The position numbers and the translations under genes are program-made. From NCBI RefSeq assembly GCF_900142675.1, contig NZ_FRBS01000003.1, positions 1 to 64,000 on the forward strand: a stretch of DNA of 64,000 nt. The letters are read 5' to 3'. The notes under the pieces were generated by a model. The model searched no databases. It was given only the letters and a program-made list of their open reading frames with translations, and had not been told where the DNA came from. Of the stretch, positions 7,442 to 16,176 are shown one piece after another (position 1 is the first letter of the stretch; the number at the start of each line of letters is the position of its first letter). This DNA is from Shouchella rhizosphaerae (GTDB lineage: Bacteria > Bacillota > Bacilli > Bacillales > Bacillaceae_D).

Positions 7442-7573
7442 CTAAGATGAACGTTTATTTGTTTTTTTCTTGCCACCGCAGCAGGTAGGCTTTGGTTTGT
7501 ACCCCGTTTTCGGTCTCTTTTTGTTTGTTACTCTTTTGATAAACGCTTGAGGCTGATTGCTTTTTTGATTCAT
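7442..7573 (-). CDS. 43-residue basic protein, predicted sporulation gene
   Basis: I do not recognise this protein. It is 43 residues, about one third Lys/Arg, with the segment KRPKTGYKPKPTCCGGKKK containing a Cys pair before two glycines. ATG is preceded by GAGGAGG at good spacing. The upstream region carries an excellent SigK-type promoter (7610-7636), and it lies between cotW and the cysteine-rich coat-region gene. A late mother-cell role, perhaps as a small coat cross-linking protein, is inferred from that. It is too short for ordinary gene callers' cut-offs. Confidence 0.65.
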   Translation of the reverse strand: MNQKSNQPQAFIKRVTNKKRPKTGYKPKPTCCGGKKKTNKRSS

Positions 7574-7609
7574 CCGCTTTTTCCTCCTCTTTCTATTTAT
7601 CGTATTTAC

Positions 7610-7636
7610 TATCTTATGTTGCCGTGGCTAGAAGGT
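7610..7636 (-). promoter_or_regulatory. SigK-type promoter for the 43-residue gene
   Basis: On the minus strand, AC (7635-7636, in GTAC) is followed by a 16-base spacer and CATAAGATA (7610-7618), an exact CATAnnnTA match. It lies about 37 bases upstream of the start codon at 7573. Confidence 0.65.
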
Positions 7637-7673
7637 ACGGATAGGAGCCCGAAAATAATTTATATCAGGCTGC

Positions 7674-7700
7674 ACATTTTTACTGGCCATTCATACTATA
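7674..7700 (+). promoter_or_regulatory. SigK-type promoter for the cysteine-rich gene
   Basis: GCAC (AC at 7674-7675), a 16-base spacer, then CATACTATA (7692-7700), an exact match to CATAnnnTA. The start codon of the downstream gene is at 7773. It is divergent from the promoter at 7610-7636. Confidence 0.65.
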
Positions 7701-7772
7701 CAGTAGCCTGAACACCTAGTTAAGGGCACAAAGAGAGAAAACCACGCTAGGAAATCATAAGGAGGTTTATGC

Positions 7773-8486
7773 ATGAGCACAGATCACGAAAAGCATAATG
7801 TATGCATTAGTGTCCCTAAAGTGTTCGACTGGGTCACACGCCAAGTCGATTTGCCAACGGCATGCTACCATGAAGGAAATAAATCCGGCAGTGATTTGTC
7901 CGAACTGTTTAAATGCAGGGACAGCGAGGCAGAATCGTTTACAGAGTTTATTAAACAATTCCCGAAATGTGAAGCCGTCTGCCGGGTGATTGAGTCCGAG
8001 ATTTACACGAAGGAAGTGACTGATCCGCATAACAGAATGCAAGTAGAAGTTTGCATGCCAAATGGCGAAGAGGTTACGCTTGAGAAAGTGAAAATTCTCA
8101 TTAAGGTTTCCGTCGATGTAGACCTATACGACGAAGCTGGCAACCATATTTGTACGTCATGCGAGCCATTTGAATTTACAAAAGTCGAAACGTTCTACTT
8201 ATGCGCGCCAGAAGGCACTGAAGTGTGCGCTTTCGTCACAGCAGGTCAATGTGATGCTGAACTTATCTTTGACGGCTCTTATATGCAGCTGGACCTTTCT
8301 TTCTCCTTCTGCCTAGATGTCCATGTATTAGCTGACGTTTTGCTGGAAATTGAAGCGGCATATTGCAAACCTCGGTTGGAATTTCCTATTAGCGATGTTC
8401 TTTGCAAAGAAACGAAATTCCCACCACAATGCCCTACTCTATTTCCTGGCAAGAAAAGCAAAAGCCATTCAAAATCCGCATCCTAA
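7773..8486 (+). CDS. Cysteine-rich protein of the spore-surface cluster
   Basis: I cannot name this 237-residue family with confidence. It opens with NVCISVPKVFDWVTRQVDLP (residues about 9-28) and carries at least a dozen cysteines spread along a beta-rich body (for example CSLEPF-like turns and HICTSCEPFEF), ending in a Lys/Ser tail (GKKSKSHSKSAS). It has no signal peptide or membrane helix. AAGGAGG precedes ATG. The SigK-type promoter at 7674-7700 and the coat neighbours suggest a disulfide-linked spore surface protein. A hairpin terminator follows at 8502. Confidence 0.65.
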   Translation: MSTDHEKHNVCISVPKVFDWVTRQVDLPTACYHEGNKSGSDLSELFKCRDSEAESFTEFIKQFPKCEAVCRVIESEIYTKEVTDPHNRMQVEVCMPNGEEVTLEKVKILIKVSVDVDLYDEAGNHICTSCEPFEFTKVETFYLCAPEGTEVCAFVTAGQCDAELIFDGSYMQLDLSFSFCLDVHVLADVLLEIEAAYCKPRLEFPISDVLCKETKFPPQCPTLFPGKKSKSHSKSAS

Positions 8487-8501
8487 TCTCCCCTTTTGCC
8501 A

Positions 8502-8530
8502 CCGAGCCGTTTCACGACGGCTCGGATTTT
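8502..8530 (+). terminator. Terminator after the cysteine-rich gene
   Basis: CCGAGCCG (8502-8509) pairs exactly with CGGCTCGG (8518-8525), loop TTTCACGA, followed by ATTTT. Confidence 0.75.
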
Positions 8531-8554
8531 CTCGTCGCAAATGAATCAGCCATA

Positions 8555-8563
8555 CATACAATA
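8555..8563 (+). promoter_or_regulatory. Possible SigK -10 element before the 8630 gene
   Basis: CATACAATA fits CATAnnnTA, but 16-17 bases upstream there is GC rather than AC, so the match is weaker than the three neighbouring SigK-type promoters. The gene starts 67 bases downstream. Confidence 0.35.
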
Positions 8564-8629
8564 ACGAGATGCCGCGTAGTCTGTATTACCAGACTTGTTT
8601 TCAATGTCCGACTTTTTAAGGAGGCGTCT

Positions 8630-9340
8630 ATGTCTTTTAACCAGAAAACAAACGTTCATAAAGAACATATTCAACTAAAGCAGCGATTATTGCACTATCG
8701 TTCTGAAACGGTCAAAAATGAACGGCTGCTTCGTCAGCAGGAGAAGAAATTGCTTGAACAAAAGCGAATTATCGATGGATTGACTGACCGGCTGGAAGAA
8801 TTGGCGCAACAAGCTGAAAAAAACAGCGGTGCCGGCGCAAACGACTATGAACAAAATTCTACGAGGCAAGCGATCATCGTCCCTTATTTTTCGTATTCCA
8901 TTCTAGTGCCTTCTACTTTCGAAGAAGATGAAACAGTGCTTGTAAAGGGCCATTTTGTTATCGAAAATAAAGGCACGGCGCCACTGTCCACTCCTATCAT
9001 TTGCCTTGCCTTTAATAAACCGGAATTGGCTAATTTGACTGGGAAAATCAATCGCCCCCGTGCGCCTAAAGACCATGTTGCTCAAATGAATGAAAGCGAT
9101 GGCTGGTCTTTTTTAGAGGAAAGCGGCGATGCACAAGCAAAAGAAACGGGCCAGTATTGGCTGAAGCCAAAAACAGCGGAAATTCCTGCCTTATCAACGG
9201 TTATGTTTTCTAATTTTGAAATTCAATTGCCTATGGCGGCAACAAGCTCTGTGGCGATGCAAGTGAACGGTTTTGTATACGGCGACGAACATCCAGAAGG
9301 CATTCCTGCTTTGAATGCGATCGCTTTCACCCTTGTTTAG
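8630..9340 (+). CDS. Coiled-coil plus beta-domain protein, coat cluster
   Basis: A 236-residue protein of unknown family. Residues about 10-70 are a charged coiled coil (ERLLRQQEKKLLEQKRIIDG). A short Asn/Gly linker leads to a beta-rich C-terminal domain of about 150 residues with alternating hydrophobics (TVLVKGHFVIENKGTAPLS). No signal peptide is seen. I chose ATG 8630 behind AAGGAGG; the longer open frame back to 8402 overlaps the previous gene. Association with the spore cluster is by position and a possible SigK -10 box. A terminator follows. Confidence 0.65.
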   Translation: MSFNQKTNVHKEHIQLKQRLLHYRSETVKNERLLRQQEKKLLEQKRIIDGLTDRLEELAQQAEKNSGAGANDYEQNSTRQAIIVPYFSYSILVPSTFEEDETVLVKGHFVIENKGTAPLSTPIICLAFNKPELANLTGKINRPRAPKDHVAQMNESDGWSFLEESGDAQAKETGQYWLKPKTAEIPALSTVMFSNFEIQLPMAATSSVAMQVNGFVYGDEHPEGIPALNAIAFTLV

Positions 9341-9351
9341 CTGTTTTATTA

Positions 9352-9380
9352 AATCAGGCGTTGTTAAGCCTGGTTTTTTT
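9352..9380 (+). terminator. Terminator after the 8630 gene
   Basis: ATCAGGC pairs with GCCTGGT (one G-T pair) across an 8-base loop, followed by seven T residues. Confidence 0.85.
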
Positions 9381-9463
9381 ATTTTTACCGGTTTCCACCT
9401 TCTGTCATTGCACACTCTTTTAATTCCAAGCATATAACTATGTTTACTAGGAGGTGTAGAGGG

Positions 9464-10213
9464 ATGACTGAGTTTTTCTTTCAAAAGGAAGTAGCGGAAA
9501 AGTACGAAGCCTATAATGACATTTTGGAGCAACTATTAGGGTATCAATTTGTGTTTTCCCATTTTGACAAAGACGAGCGCCAGACCATTCTTGACTTTGG
9601 CTGTGGGCCAGGCAAAATCGCAACACGCTTTGCTGAGTTGTTTTCAGCGACCGTTATTGCAGTCGACCAATCGGCAGAAATGATTCAGCTTGCTTCCAAG
9701 AAACACAACCATAAAAACGTGCATTATCGTTTAGTGAAAGACCCAAAACTCGCTTTTTTAGATGACAACTCCATTGATGGTGCTTTTTCATGTTTCGTTT
9801 TCATTACGATTGGGGATGAAGCAGTACTAAACAACATTTTGCAAGAAATATACCGTGTATTAAAACCAGGTGCTCCATTTGTGCTGTTAGATACCAATCC
9901 CAATTCCACAGGTCATGTTTTTTCCACATGCCGTATCGGCGAAAAAGGCAAAACCTACAAACGGGGCGATATCATTCAAAAAGAATTGCGTTGGGGCGGA
10001 AATCAGTTGCTAATTGAAGATTACCATTGGCCAGAAAAAACGTATGAAACATGGCTCGTTAACAACGGCTTTATTGAAATCGAAACACAACAACCGACGC
10101 TACAAAACGTTGCCAATAAGACGATTCGACGTGTGGAAGATGAGTACGGCCTAAAATGGAAAGATGAAAAAACCGTTCCTCCCTTTATTCTTTTTAAAGG
10201 GATTAAAGGATAG
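9464..10213 (+). CDS. Class I SAM-dependent methyltransferase
   Basis: A 249-residue Rossmann-fold methyltransferase of unknown substrate. Motif I is ILDFGCGPGKIATRFAE (about residues 42-58). The acidic residue ending strand 2 is in IAVDQSAEM, and motif IV lies in the SIDGAFSCFVFITI region. A post-core segment GAPFVLLDTNPNSTG follows. I chose ATG 9464, nine bases after AGGAGGTG, over an upstream ATG in frame. It stands alone between two terminators, so its neighbours do not indicate the substrate. Confidence 0.8.
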   Translation: MTEFFFQKEVAEKYEAYNDILEQLLGYQFVFSHFDKDERQTILDFGCGPGKIATRFAELFSATVIAVDQSAEMIQLASKKHNHKNVHYRLVKDPKLAFLDDNSIDGAFSCFVFITIGDEAVLNNILQEIYRVLKPGAPFVLLDTNPNSTGHVFSTCRIGEKGKTYKRGDIIQKELRWGGNQLLIEDYHWPEKTYETWLVNNGFIEIETQQPTLQNVANKTIRRVEDEYGLKWKDEKTVPPFILFKGIKG

Positions 10214-10352
10214 GATCGTTAATTGGAAAACCGTTTAGCCCTAACAGATTGGCAACCTATTGTACGATTAAAGAATAATATTTTTTGATGAATGCAAAAC
10301 CATCTTATGCCAAGCTCTTTTTCATGTATGGTCCTTTATCCTTTCTATACAC

Positions 10353-10385
10353 AAAAAAGGGGAGTTGCCTATGTGGCACTCCTCT
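10353..10385 (-). terminator. Terminator of the DUF1360 gene
   Basis: On the minus strand GGAGTGCC pairs with GGCAACTCC (one bulged base), followed by CCTTTTTT, directly after the stop codon at 10387. Confidence 0.8.
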
Positions 10386-10386
10386 A

Positions 10387-10734
10387 TTATTCCAACTTTC
10401 TTGTCATCGTTTCCAGAACTGCTGCCACAGCAGCAATGGAAAAAAGAACGGCTAACGGCCAAAATACGCGTGGAAAAAAAACATACCCTCCATAAAAGAA
10501 TAGCGCAACCCAGACACCGGTACACCAATAACAGGATAGTAGGCTTCCTACCCATTTGCGCAGCCCTCGCCCCTTGCCTTCTAAATACAACACCTTTTCT
10601 CCATTTTCATCTACCATCTCTGTTTCTTTAATAAAAGGGCGCCTAAGCCATACGGTAATATCATCCCAAACGAGCAAACGTGTAAAGCGGTAAGTCGCAA
10701 AAGCAAGCACGAACCATTCAAATGGTGAGATCAT
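10387..10734 (-). CDS. DUF1360-type small membrane protein
   Basis: A 115-residue membrane protein of the DUF1360 type found in Bacillus, function unknown. The N-terminus reads FEWFVLAFATYRFTRLLVWD, there is the conserved CYWCTGVWVALFFY helix with two cysteines, and one or two further C-terminal membrane segments (PLAVLFSIAAVAAVLE). I chose ATG 10734, ten bases behind AGAAAGGA, over ATG 10767 and 10758. It lies in the stretch between fabI and the spore coat genes. A sporulation role is possible but not shown by the sequence. Confidence 0.75.
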   Translation of the reverse strand: MISPFEWFVLAFATYRFTRLLVWDDITVWLRRPFIKETEMVDENGEKVLYLEGKGRGLRKWVGSLLSCYWCTGVWVALFFYGGYVFFPRVFWPLAVLFSIAAVAAVLETMTRKLE

Positions 10735-10810
10735 TGATACAAAATCCTTTCTGCCCATAATAGACATGATTATGAATGTGTGCTGTGCCTTATGTATAAA
10801 TCAAAAACGA

Positions 10811-10855
10811 ATAAAAAAAACAGCGCTCCTCATTGATGATGAGCGCTGCTTTTTT
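10811..10855. terminator. Bidirectional terminator between fabI and the DUF1360 gene
   Basis: CAGCGCTC pairs with GAGCGCTG, flanked by an A run on the left and a T run on the right, so it can work on both strands. On the minus strand it closes fabI. Confidence 0.8.
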
Positions 10856-10859
10856 AACA

Positions 10860-11639
10860 TTAAGCAAGTGAAAGAATATTATAGCCACTATCTACATGAA
10901 GAATTTCTCCGGTAATGCCCCGTGCTAAATCACTTGCAAGGAATAGAGCGGCATCGCCTACTTCTTCTTGGGTCGTCGTTTTCCGCAATGGTGCTCGTTC
11001 TTCAATTTCCTTAAGAACATTATTGAAACCGCCAATTCCTTTTGCTGCCAATGTCCGGATTGGCCCAGCAGAAATGGCATTGACACGAATGCCGTCTTTC
11101 CCAAGGTCGTTTGCTAAATACTTTACGCTGGCGTCCAAAGCCGCTTTGGCTACACCCATTACGTTATAATTGCGGACAACTTTCTCCCCGCCTAAGTACG
11201 TCATTGTAATAATGCTTCCCCCTTCGCTCATCAACGGGCGGGCAGCTTTGGCTACAGCGGTCAATGAATAAGCACTAATATTTTGAGCGAGCAAGTAGCC
11301 ATCACGTGTGACATTTAAATATTCGCCTTCGAGCTCTTCCTTGTTTGCAAATGCAATACAATGGGCAAGTCCGTGAATGACGCCGGCTTTCTCTTTAATT
11401 TCGTTAAATGTTTTGTCAATCTCTTCATCGTTCGCAATATCGCATGGTAAAACAAGATGCTCCCCTTCGAGCGTTTCAGCAAGAGAACGGACATTTTTTT
11501 CTAACCTTTCTCCAGCGTAAGTAAACACCAAGTTTGCTCCTGCCCCTGCTAGCGCTTGAGCAATCGCCCAAGCAATACTGCGTTTATTTGCGACACCCAT
11601 CACTACGTATGTACGGTTCGACAAATCAATTGCTTTCAA
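10860..11639 (-). CDS. fabI: Enoyl-[acyl-carrier-protein] reductase FabI
   Basis: NAD(P)H-dependent enoyl-ACP reductase, the last step of each round of type II fatty-acid elongation, in the cytosol. The 259-residue short-chain dehydrogenase has the FabI form of the cofactor motif (MGVANKRSIAWAIA) and the reductase signature Tyr148, then Tyr158-x6-Lys165 (YNVMGVAK). TTG is the start, behind GGGAG. A SigA-like promoter and FapR-type operator lie upstream. In B. subtilis fabI belongs to the FapR regulon, which fits. It is the target of triclosan-type inhibitors in this family. Confidence 0.95.
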   Translation of the reverse strand: MKAIDLSNRTYVVMGVANKRSIAWAIAQALAGAGANLVFTYAGERLEKNVRSLAETLEGEHLVLPCDIANDEEIDKTFNEIKEKAGVIHGLAHCIAFANKEELEGEYLNVTRDGYLLAQNISAYSLTAVAKAARPLMSEGGSIITMTYLGGEKVVRNYNVMGVAKAALDASVKYLANDLGKDGIRVNAISAGPIRTLAAKGIGGFNNVLKEIEERAPLRKTTTQEEVGDAALFLASDLARGITGEILHVDSGYNILSLA

Positions 11640-11655
11640 TTGTTATCACTCCCAT

Positions 11656-11708
11656 TTTATTATCAGGTACTAATAGTTTATCATAATGCCTAACAAGGTA
11701 CTATGCAA
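11656..11708 (-). promoter_or_regulatory. fabI promoter with FapR-type operator
   Basis: On the minus strand TTGCAT (11703-11708), 17 bases, TATGAT (11680-11685). Overlapping the expected start site is ATTAGTACCTGATAATAAA (11656-11674), which resembles the B. subtilis FapR box and shares its first 13 bases with the one before fabHA. FapR represses until malonyl-CoA binds. Confidence 0.75.
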
Positions 11709-11753
11709 AATTCGCGTTTGCTGTCTTAATTCCTGCCATACAACGGAACATCT

Positions 11754-12659
11754 TCAATGAATGGGATGCATGCCCTCAACGAATGGACGCCATTCCTTCG
11801 GCAAGCTTTTTTCAACATAAAGTACTTCGTCTGTAAACGGATGCGTCAATGCCACACGATCGCAATGCAGCGCTTGGTGGGCCAACGCCTCGTCATGATC
11901 TCCATATAGCCCATCGCCGACAAGTGGATGGCCTATGTAAGCAAAATGGACGCGGATTTGGTGTGTCCTGCCCGTTTCGAGCTGCAAAGACACTAAGCTG
12001 TGTGTCTTTGATTCTGCTTCCACCTTGTAGTGGGTTATGGCTGATTTGCCACCTGGCCCCACTTCTCGTTCAATAATGCTTCCAGGCTTCCTGTCAATTG
12101 GCGCATTAATAATGCCCGCTTTTTCTGAAAGAACCCCTGTTACAAGCGCTTTATAACAACGCTTGACGCCCCCTTGCTGCTGCAACCGAGATAGCAAATC
12201 ATGGGCGTAACGATGCTTGGCGACAATCAGCAGCCCACTTGTGCCACGGTCAAGACGGTTGACAGCATGAAACGTTGCCTGCAGGTGCTGCTGTTTGTAA
12301 TAGTGGAGCACTCCATTGGCAAGGGAACCTCCTGGTCTATCTCGAGAAGGAATCGTCGCCATATGTCCGGGTTTATCGGCAACGAGCAGATGCTCGTCTT
12401 CATAAGGGATGCCAAATAAAAGCTGTTCAGGTTGTAAACTTAGGCTAGGCGATTCAGGCGGTAGCACCATTGTCACTAAATCCCCTGTTTTTACCACATG
12501 GCGCACCGTTGCTTCCATCTCGTTTACCCGCAAAAGCCCACCTTTAAATTTCACGGCTGCCAAAAGCCGCTTCGACACTTGTTTTTTTTCACGCAAAAAC
12601 GTCCGTAATAGCAGGGGCGCGTCTTCATCGACGCGCCATGAAAAAGTCGGGTTACTCAC
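11754..12659 (-). CDS. yjbO: RluA-family pseudouridine synthase, YjbO-type
   Basis: A 301-residue RNA pseudouridine synthase of the RluA/RluD family. The catalytic-aspartate motif [18 protein letters not shown] (about residues 131-148) is intact, followed by the conserved [23 protein letters not shown] segment further on. The N-terminal 70 residues look like a shortened S4-type RNA-binding part. It starts at GTG inside the end of nadF (8-base overlap). It is the last gene of the yjbL-sasB-nadF-yjbO operon. The modified rRNA position cannot be read from sequence alone. Confidence 0.9.
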   Translation of the reverse strand: MSNPTFSWRVDEDAPLLLRTFLREKKQVSKRLLAAVKFKGGLLRVNEMEATVRHVVKTGDLVTMVLPPESPSLSLQPEQLLFGIPYEDEHLLVADKPGHMATIPSRDRPGGSLANGVLHYYKQQHLQATFHAVNRLDRGTSGLLIVAKHRYAHDLLSRLQQQGGVKRCYKALVTGVLSEKAGIINAPIDRKPGSIIEREVGPGGKSAITHYKVEAESKTHSLVSLQLETGRTHQIRVHFAYIGHPLVGDGLYGDHDEALAHQALHCDRVALTHPFTDEVLYVEKSLPKEWRPFVEGMHPIH

Positions 12660-13455
12660 TAATAAAGGCCTCCTTCACCCGCTTCCAAAAAGGAAATGGC
12701 CGAAAACGGGCGAAACGAACTTTCTCTTCTGCGACACGGACTTGGATCGTATCGACATTTTCTGCAAACACCGGTACATTAAAATGATCGATGGTAACTT
12801 GGACGGACACATCATTTAGCAGTTTCAACAAACACGTATGATGCTGAGGCAACACTAGAGGCGATCCGAGCGTCCGATAAATGCGGTTGTTAATTGAAGC
12901 CATTTCCGATAGCTGGATCGATGCAAGGGACGGATGCAAGATTGCTCCCCCTAGCGCCTTATTGTAAGCCGTGCTCCCCGAAGGCGTGGACATGCACAAG
13001 CCATCGCCTCGAAATGTCTCAAACGCCTCTCCCTTAATCTCAACTGTGCAAACGAGTGACCCTTCGGTGCTTTTAATCGTACTTTCGTTGAGGGCTAAAT
13101 GACGCCTCGGCTCTCTTTGGCCGCCACGATAGCGGATGACCACTTCAAGCAAAGGGTATTCGACAATCTGAAACGGCGTCTTGATGATATGAGTAATCAA
13201 ATGCTCTGTTTCTTCAGGAACCCAGTCAGCATAAAAACCGAGATGGCCAGTGTGGATGCCTACAAAAGCGGTTTCCTCTAACCGGTGTGCATAAGAATGG
13301 AATGCCTCTAAAAACGTTCCATCCCCTCCCACCGTAATGACGATATCCGGTTTATCGCTGTCATGTGCCAAATCGGCAGCAAGAAGGCGTGTTTTTATCG
13401 TATCGCATAATTCATCTGAGAGTGTATCCCCTCGCGAGGCAACCGTAAACTTCAA
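12652..13455 (-). CDS. nadF: NAD kinase (NadF/PpnK)
   Basis: Phosphorylates NAD to NADP with ATP or polyphosphate. The 267-residue protein has the signature [11 protein letters not shown] (43-53), HTGHLGF further on, and the substrate-binding NEST motif. It starts at TTG behind AAGGAGTG. It overlaps yjbO by 8 bases and follows sasB by 20 bases, as in B. subtilis. Linking an alarmone synthetase with NADP supply and rRNA modification in one operon is a conserved arrangement. Confidence 0.93.
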   Translation of the reverse strand: MKFTVASRGDTLSDELCDTIKTRLLAADLAHDSDKPDIVITVGGDGTFLEAFHSYAHRLEETAFVGIHTGHLGFYADWVPEETEHLITHIIKTPFQIVEYPLLEVVIRYRGGQREPRRHLALNESTIKSTEGSLVCTVEIKGEAFETFRGDGLCMSTPSGSTAYNKALGGAILHPSLASIQLSEMASINNRIYRTLGSPLVLPQHHTCLLKLLNDVSVQVTIDHFNVPVFAENVDTIQVRVAEEKVRFARFRPFPFWKRVKEAFISE

Positions 13456-13475
13456 AATTGTTTCACTCCTTGCTA

Positions 13476-14108
13476 TCAGCGGCTTTGCTGTTGTTTTGCG
13501 GTTATAATTCGCTGAGCTTCTTGTACTTCATCACGGATGATCGACATTTCCTCATCGAGCCAAAAGGCTGCTTCTGCAGCCCGCTGCAAACGCATGTTGA
13601 TGTCTTCCGGTATTTCACCGCTATATTTATAGCGCAATGAATGTTCAATCGTAGCCCAAAAATTCATTGACAGTGTGCGGATTTGCAATTCAACAAGGAC
13701 TTTCTTTTCCCCTTCAATCATCTGAACAGGGTAGCGAAGTATTAAGTGGTATGATCGATACCCACTCGGTTTCTTCTTTTGTATGTAGTCTCGTTCGGAA
13801 ATGATTTCAAAATCGGAGCGGGCACGCATAAGCTCAATGACTTTGTCTATATCCTCGACAAATTGAGTGACAATGCGAACGCCAGCCAAATCTTGCATCT
13901 TATCAGCCAGCTGTTCGAGAGGAATTTGTTTGCGTGCCGCTTTGTTTAATATGCTCGATACTGGCTTCACACGCCCCGTTACAAATTCAATTGGTGTATG
14001 CAGCGACGTTTTCTGGTATTGTTCCCTCGTCCCTTTAAATTTCACTTTCAACTCTTCAACAGCCTGTTTATACGGTGTTAAAAAAGCATCCCAGTCCAAA
14101 AGCTCCAC
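13476..14108 (-). CDS. sasB: Small alarmone synthetase SasB/RelQ
   Basis: Single-domain (p)ppGpp synthetase that moves pyrophosphate from ATP to GDP/GTP, without a hydrolase domain. Of 210 residues, key features are the basic segment [43 protein letters not shown] and the catalytic [23 protein letters not shown]. It is the YjbM ortholog by length and position between yjbL and nadF. GTG 14108 gives the B. subtilis length, but TTG 14099 is better spaced from AGAGGTGG. A second synthetase lies at 28540. Confidence 0.93.
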   Translation of the reverse strand: MELLDWDAFLTPYKQAVEELKVKFKGTREQYQKTSLHTPIEFVTGRVKPVSSILNKAARKQIPLEQLADKMQDLAGVRIVTQFVEDIDKVIELMRARSDFEIISERDYIQKKKPSGYRSYHLILRYPVQMIEGEKKVLVELQIRTLSMNFWATIEHSLRYKYSGEIPEDINMRLQRAAEAAFWLDEEMSIIRDEVQEAQRIITAKQQQSR

Positions 14109-14120
14109 CTCTTAAAAAAA

Positions 14121-14495
14121 CTAAAATGCGTCGTTCACTGCTTGTTCAAAGGCCTCTCCATAATTCCCATTACCACGAATGTTCTCTAGAAGAAATACTA
14201 GCTCTTCCTCCATATCGACGAGTGCAAGACGAGTATGTTCATTCAGCTTTACATAATAACTCGTTTTTAATTTGTGCGCTTCATTTAATGCTGGCCAAAC
14301 ATTCTTTTCAAAACGGATCGCGTAAAACGCTTCCTCATCTTCAAGAATGTAAATAAAAGCATATTGGTCAGAATCGACGAGCACGCGCTTTCCTGGTTTT
14401 AATCGCGCCGCCAATTGTGCGTCTATTTCCTCTTCTAGTTCAACAGTGCTCGCTTCTTCGTCCACTTCGATGGCCGATACTTTATACTGTTTCAT
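14121..14495 (-). CDS. yjbL: YjbL-type protein (UPF0738)
   Basis: A 124-residue acidic protein of unknown function, matching the UPF0738/YjbL type by size, position and the motifs GKRVLVDSDQYAFIYILEDEEA and LENIRGNGNYGEAFE. No membrane segment or catalytic motif is seen. ATG follows GGGGGAG. It is the first gene of the operon with sasB (12-base gap), nadF and yjbO, and diverges from yjbK. Confidence 0.82.
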   Translation of the reverse strand: MKQYKVSAIEVDEEASTVELEEEIDAQLAARLKPGKRVLVDSDQYAFIYILEDEEAFYAIRFEKNVWPALNEAHKLKTSYYVKLNEHTRLALVDMEEELVFLLENIRGNGNYGEAFEQAVNDAF

Positions 14496-14560
14496 CCTTC
14501 TCCCCCAAAGCTGCTTTTTCCGTAATCAGTGTAACACAAAACGTTCTGAAAACCCACGTT

Positions 14561-14589
14561 TTGCAGAAGGACGCCAATCTACGTATAAT
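14561..14589 (+). promoter_or_regulatory. SigA promoter of yjbK
   Basis: TTGCAG (14561-14566), 17-base spacer, consensus TATAAT (14584-14589). The yjbK start codon is at 14623. Confidence 0.75.
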
Positions 14590-14622
14590 AAGGAGCGAAA
14601 AACGCAGAAATGGGGAACGACC

Positions 14623-15186
14623 ATGGCTAAAGAAATCGAGTATGAAGCAAAATCAATGCTTAGTGAAGCTGCCTATCGCCAGTTAACCGAAAAATTTGGC
14701 ACAAAAGCAGAAAAACAACAGAACGATTACTATGATACGGCTGACTTTACATTAAAGAGTGCAGGCGCAGCTCTACGAGTCCGTAGAAAAAAAGGCTCGT
14801 CCGTCTTTACCTTAAAAGCGCCAGCAAATGGTGGACTGTTGGAGACACACCAGCCTCTCACTAAAAGCGATGAACAGTTGCTCTTAAGTGGAGCGCTTCC
14901 TGAAGGAGAAGTGCAATCCGCCATTAAAGAACTCATCGGGACGATTCCCACCATTCGCCACTTTGGATCGTTAACGACCTATAGAATGGAGGTGCCTTAT
15001 AAAGGGGGAGTGCTATGTTTAGACCATAGCGTCTATGCAGGAACGGAAGATTATGAAATCGAATATGAGGGACAGTCGCTTGAACACGCCGAATCCATTC
15101 TTACCCAACTACTCGCAGAAGCTGACGTGCCATTCGTACCAGCGAAAAACAAAGTTGCCCGTTTTTACGAGCAAGCAACACCATAG
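14623..15186 (+). CDS. yjbK: CYTH-domain protein YjbK
   Basis: A 187-residue CYTH-fold protein, the family of triphosphate-tunnel metalloenzymes and class IV adenylyl cyclases. The EIEYEAKSML motif at the N-terminus gives the ExExK signature. Further tunnel residues follow: LRVRRKKGSSVFTLKAP, the DHSVYAGTEDYEIEYE acidic strand and NKVARF near the end. The substrate is unknown; inorganic triphosphate or a nucleoside triphosphate is likely. I chose ATG 14623 behind GGGGA; earlier open frame lies upstream of the promoter. Next to the alarmone operon as in B. subtilis. Confidence 0.88.
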   Translation: MAKEIEYEAKSMLSEAAYRQLTEKFGTKAEKQQNDYYDTADFTLKSAGAALRVRRKKGSSVFTLKAPANGGLLETHQPLTKSDEQLLLSGALPEGEVQSAIKELIGTIPTIRHFGSLTTYRMEVPYKGGVLCLDHSVYAGTEDYEIEYEGQSLEHAESILTQLLAEADVPFVPAKNKVARFYEQATP

Positions 15187-15310
15187 AACAAGATGGAGGA
15201 GCAACCATTCCTCTCCCCAAAAAAGATGGGAGAAGAGAAGCCCGTGGTCCGCTCAACTCCCATCTCGTCTATTGCCTGATAGAAAAGGGTTGTTAATCTT
15301 TTTATAGTTG

Positions 15311-15338
15311 ACGTGCAGCCTTTTTGGCTGCACGTTTA
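15311..15338 (+). terminator. Terminator after yjbK
   Basis: ACGTGCAGCC and GGCTGCACGT pair exactly over a TTTTT loop, followed by TTAT. It touches the stop codon of the converging cwlQ gene. Confidence 0.7.
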
Positions 15339-16019
15339 TGCGTAGCTACGATATGTGTTAAGCACTTTTGGAACGTAATTCTGTGTTTCTTTAAAAGGTG
15401 GAACACCGCCGTACTTATCGACATTTCCTGGGCCGGCGTTATAAGCTGCAAGCGCTAATGCTTCATTGCCATTGTAACGGTCTAGCATTTGCTTTAAGTA
15501 TTTAACCCCACCACGGATGTTTTCAGCAGGATCAAAAATCGATTTAACGCCAAGCGCTCTAGCTGTAGAAGGCATCAATTGCATGAGTCCACTAGCTCCT
15601 ACTGAGCTTACCGCTCTTTCATTGAAGTTTGACTCGTGTTGAATTACCGCCTTAACAAGTTTAGCGTCGACCCCAAACTCCGCGGCAATGCTTTCAATAA
15701 GCGGTCCATAAGATTCAGCTTTGCTTGTTGGCGCTGTTCCCTTGCTTTGTTCCACTTTTTGCTCTGCTGTACCGTAGACTTCTTCTGCTTTCGTTTGTAA
15801 AGTAGCAACCTCTTCATATGTATTCTTTTCATCTAAAAACAGCGGCTGCTGCAACATCGGCAACAAAAACGGCAACTGTAGTGGCGGAGTGCTTATTTGC
15901 GTGCTTTTGTCCCATTCAGATTGGAGCATTTTCGAGAATGAAGTCGTTTCATCTGTTTGCGATGCTTGTGGTGAAACCCGTTCGCTTGTGTATGCCTGCG
16001 GCCAAAATGAAATTTCCAT
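15336..16019 (-). CDS. cwlQ: Soluble lytic transglycosylase CwlQ (YjbJ)
   Basis: A peptidoglycan-cleaving enzyme with an SLT/goose-lysozyme-like domain (about residues 105-220). The catalytic glutamate is in [12 protein letters not shown], followed by [17 protein letters not shown], and [12 protein letters not shown]-type motif [17 protein letters not shown]. The first 100 residues are Gln/Thr-rich with no clear signal peptide. B. subtilis CwlQ (YjbJ) has been described as having both transglycosylase and muramidase activity. ATG has GGAGGGG. It diverges from the yjbI-spxH pair. Confidence 0.88.
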   Translation of the reverse strand: MEISFWPQAYTSERVSPQASQTDETTSFSKMLQSEWDKSTQISTPPLQLPFLLPMLQQPLFLDEKNTYEEVATLQTKAEEVYGTAEQKVEQSKGTAPTSKAESYGPLIESIAAEFGVDAKLVKAVIQHESNFNERAVSSVGASGLMQLMPSTARALGVKSIFDPAENIRGGVKYLKQMLDRYNGNEALALAAYNAGPGNVDKYGGVPPFKETQNYVPKVLNTYRSYA

Positions 16020-16176
16020 ATTTCCCCTCCGTGCGGTTTTCTTCTTCCATTATAACAAAGTTTGCGAAAAATCGACAGAAAGGATTTCCTCTTTTTAACT
16101 CTAAAAACACTTTATTTGCTGAACGGAACAATGGTTGCTACAATGGATCTAGGCAAACGAAAAGGAGAGACCATTT

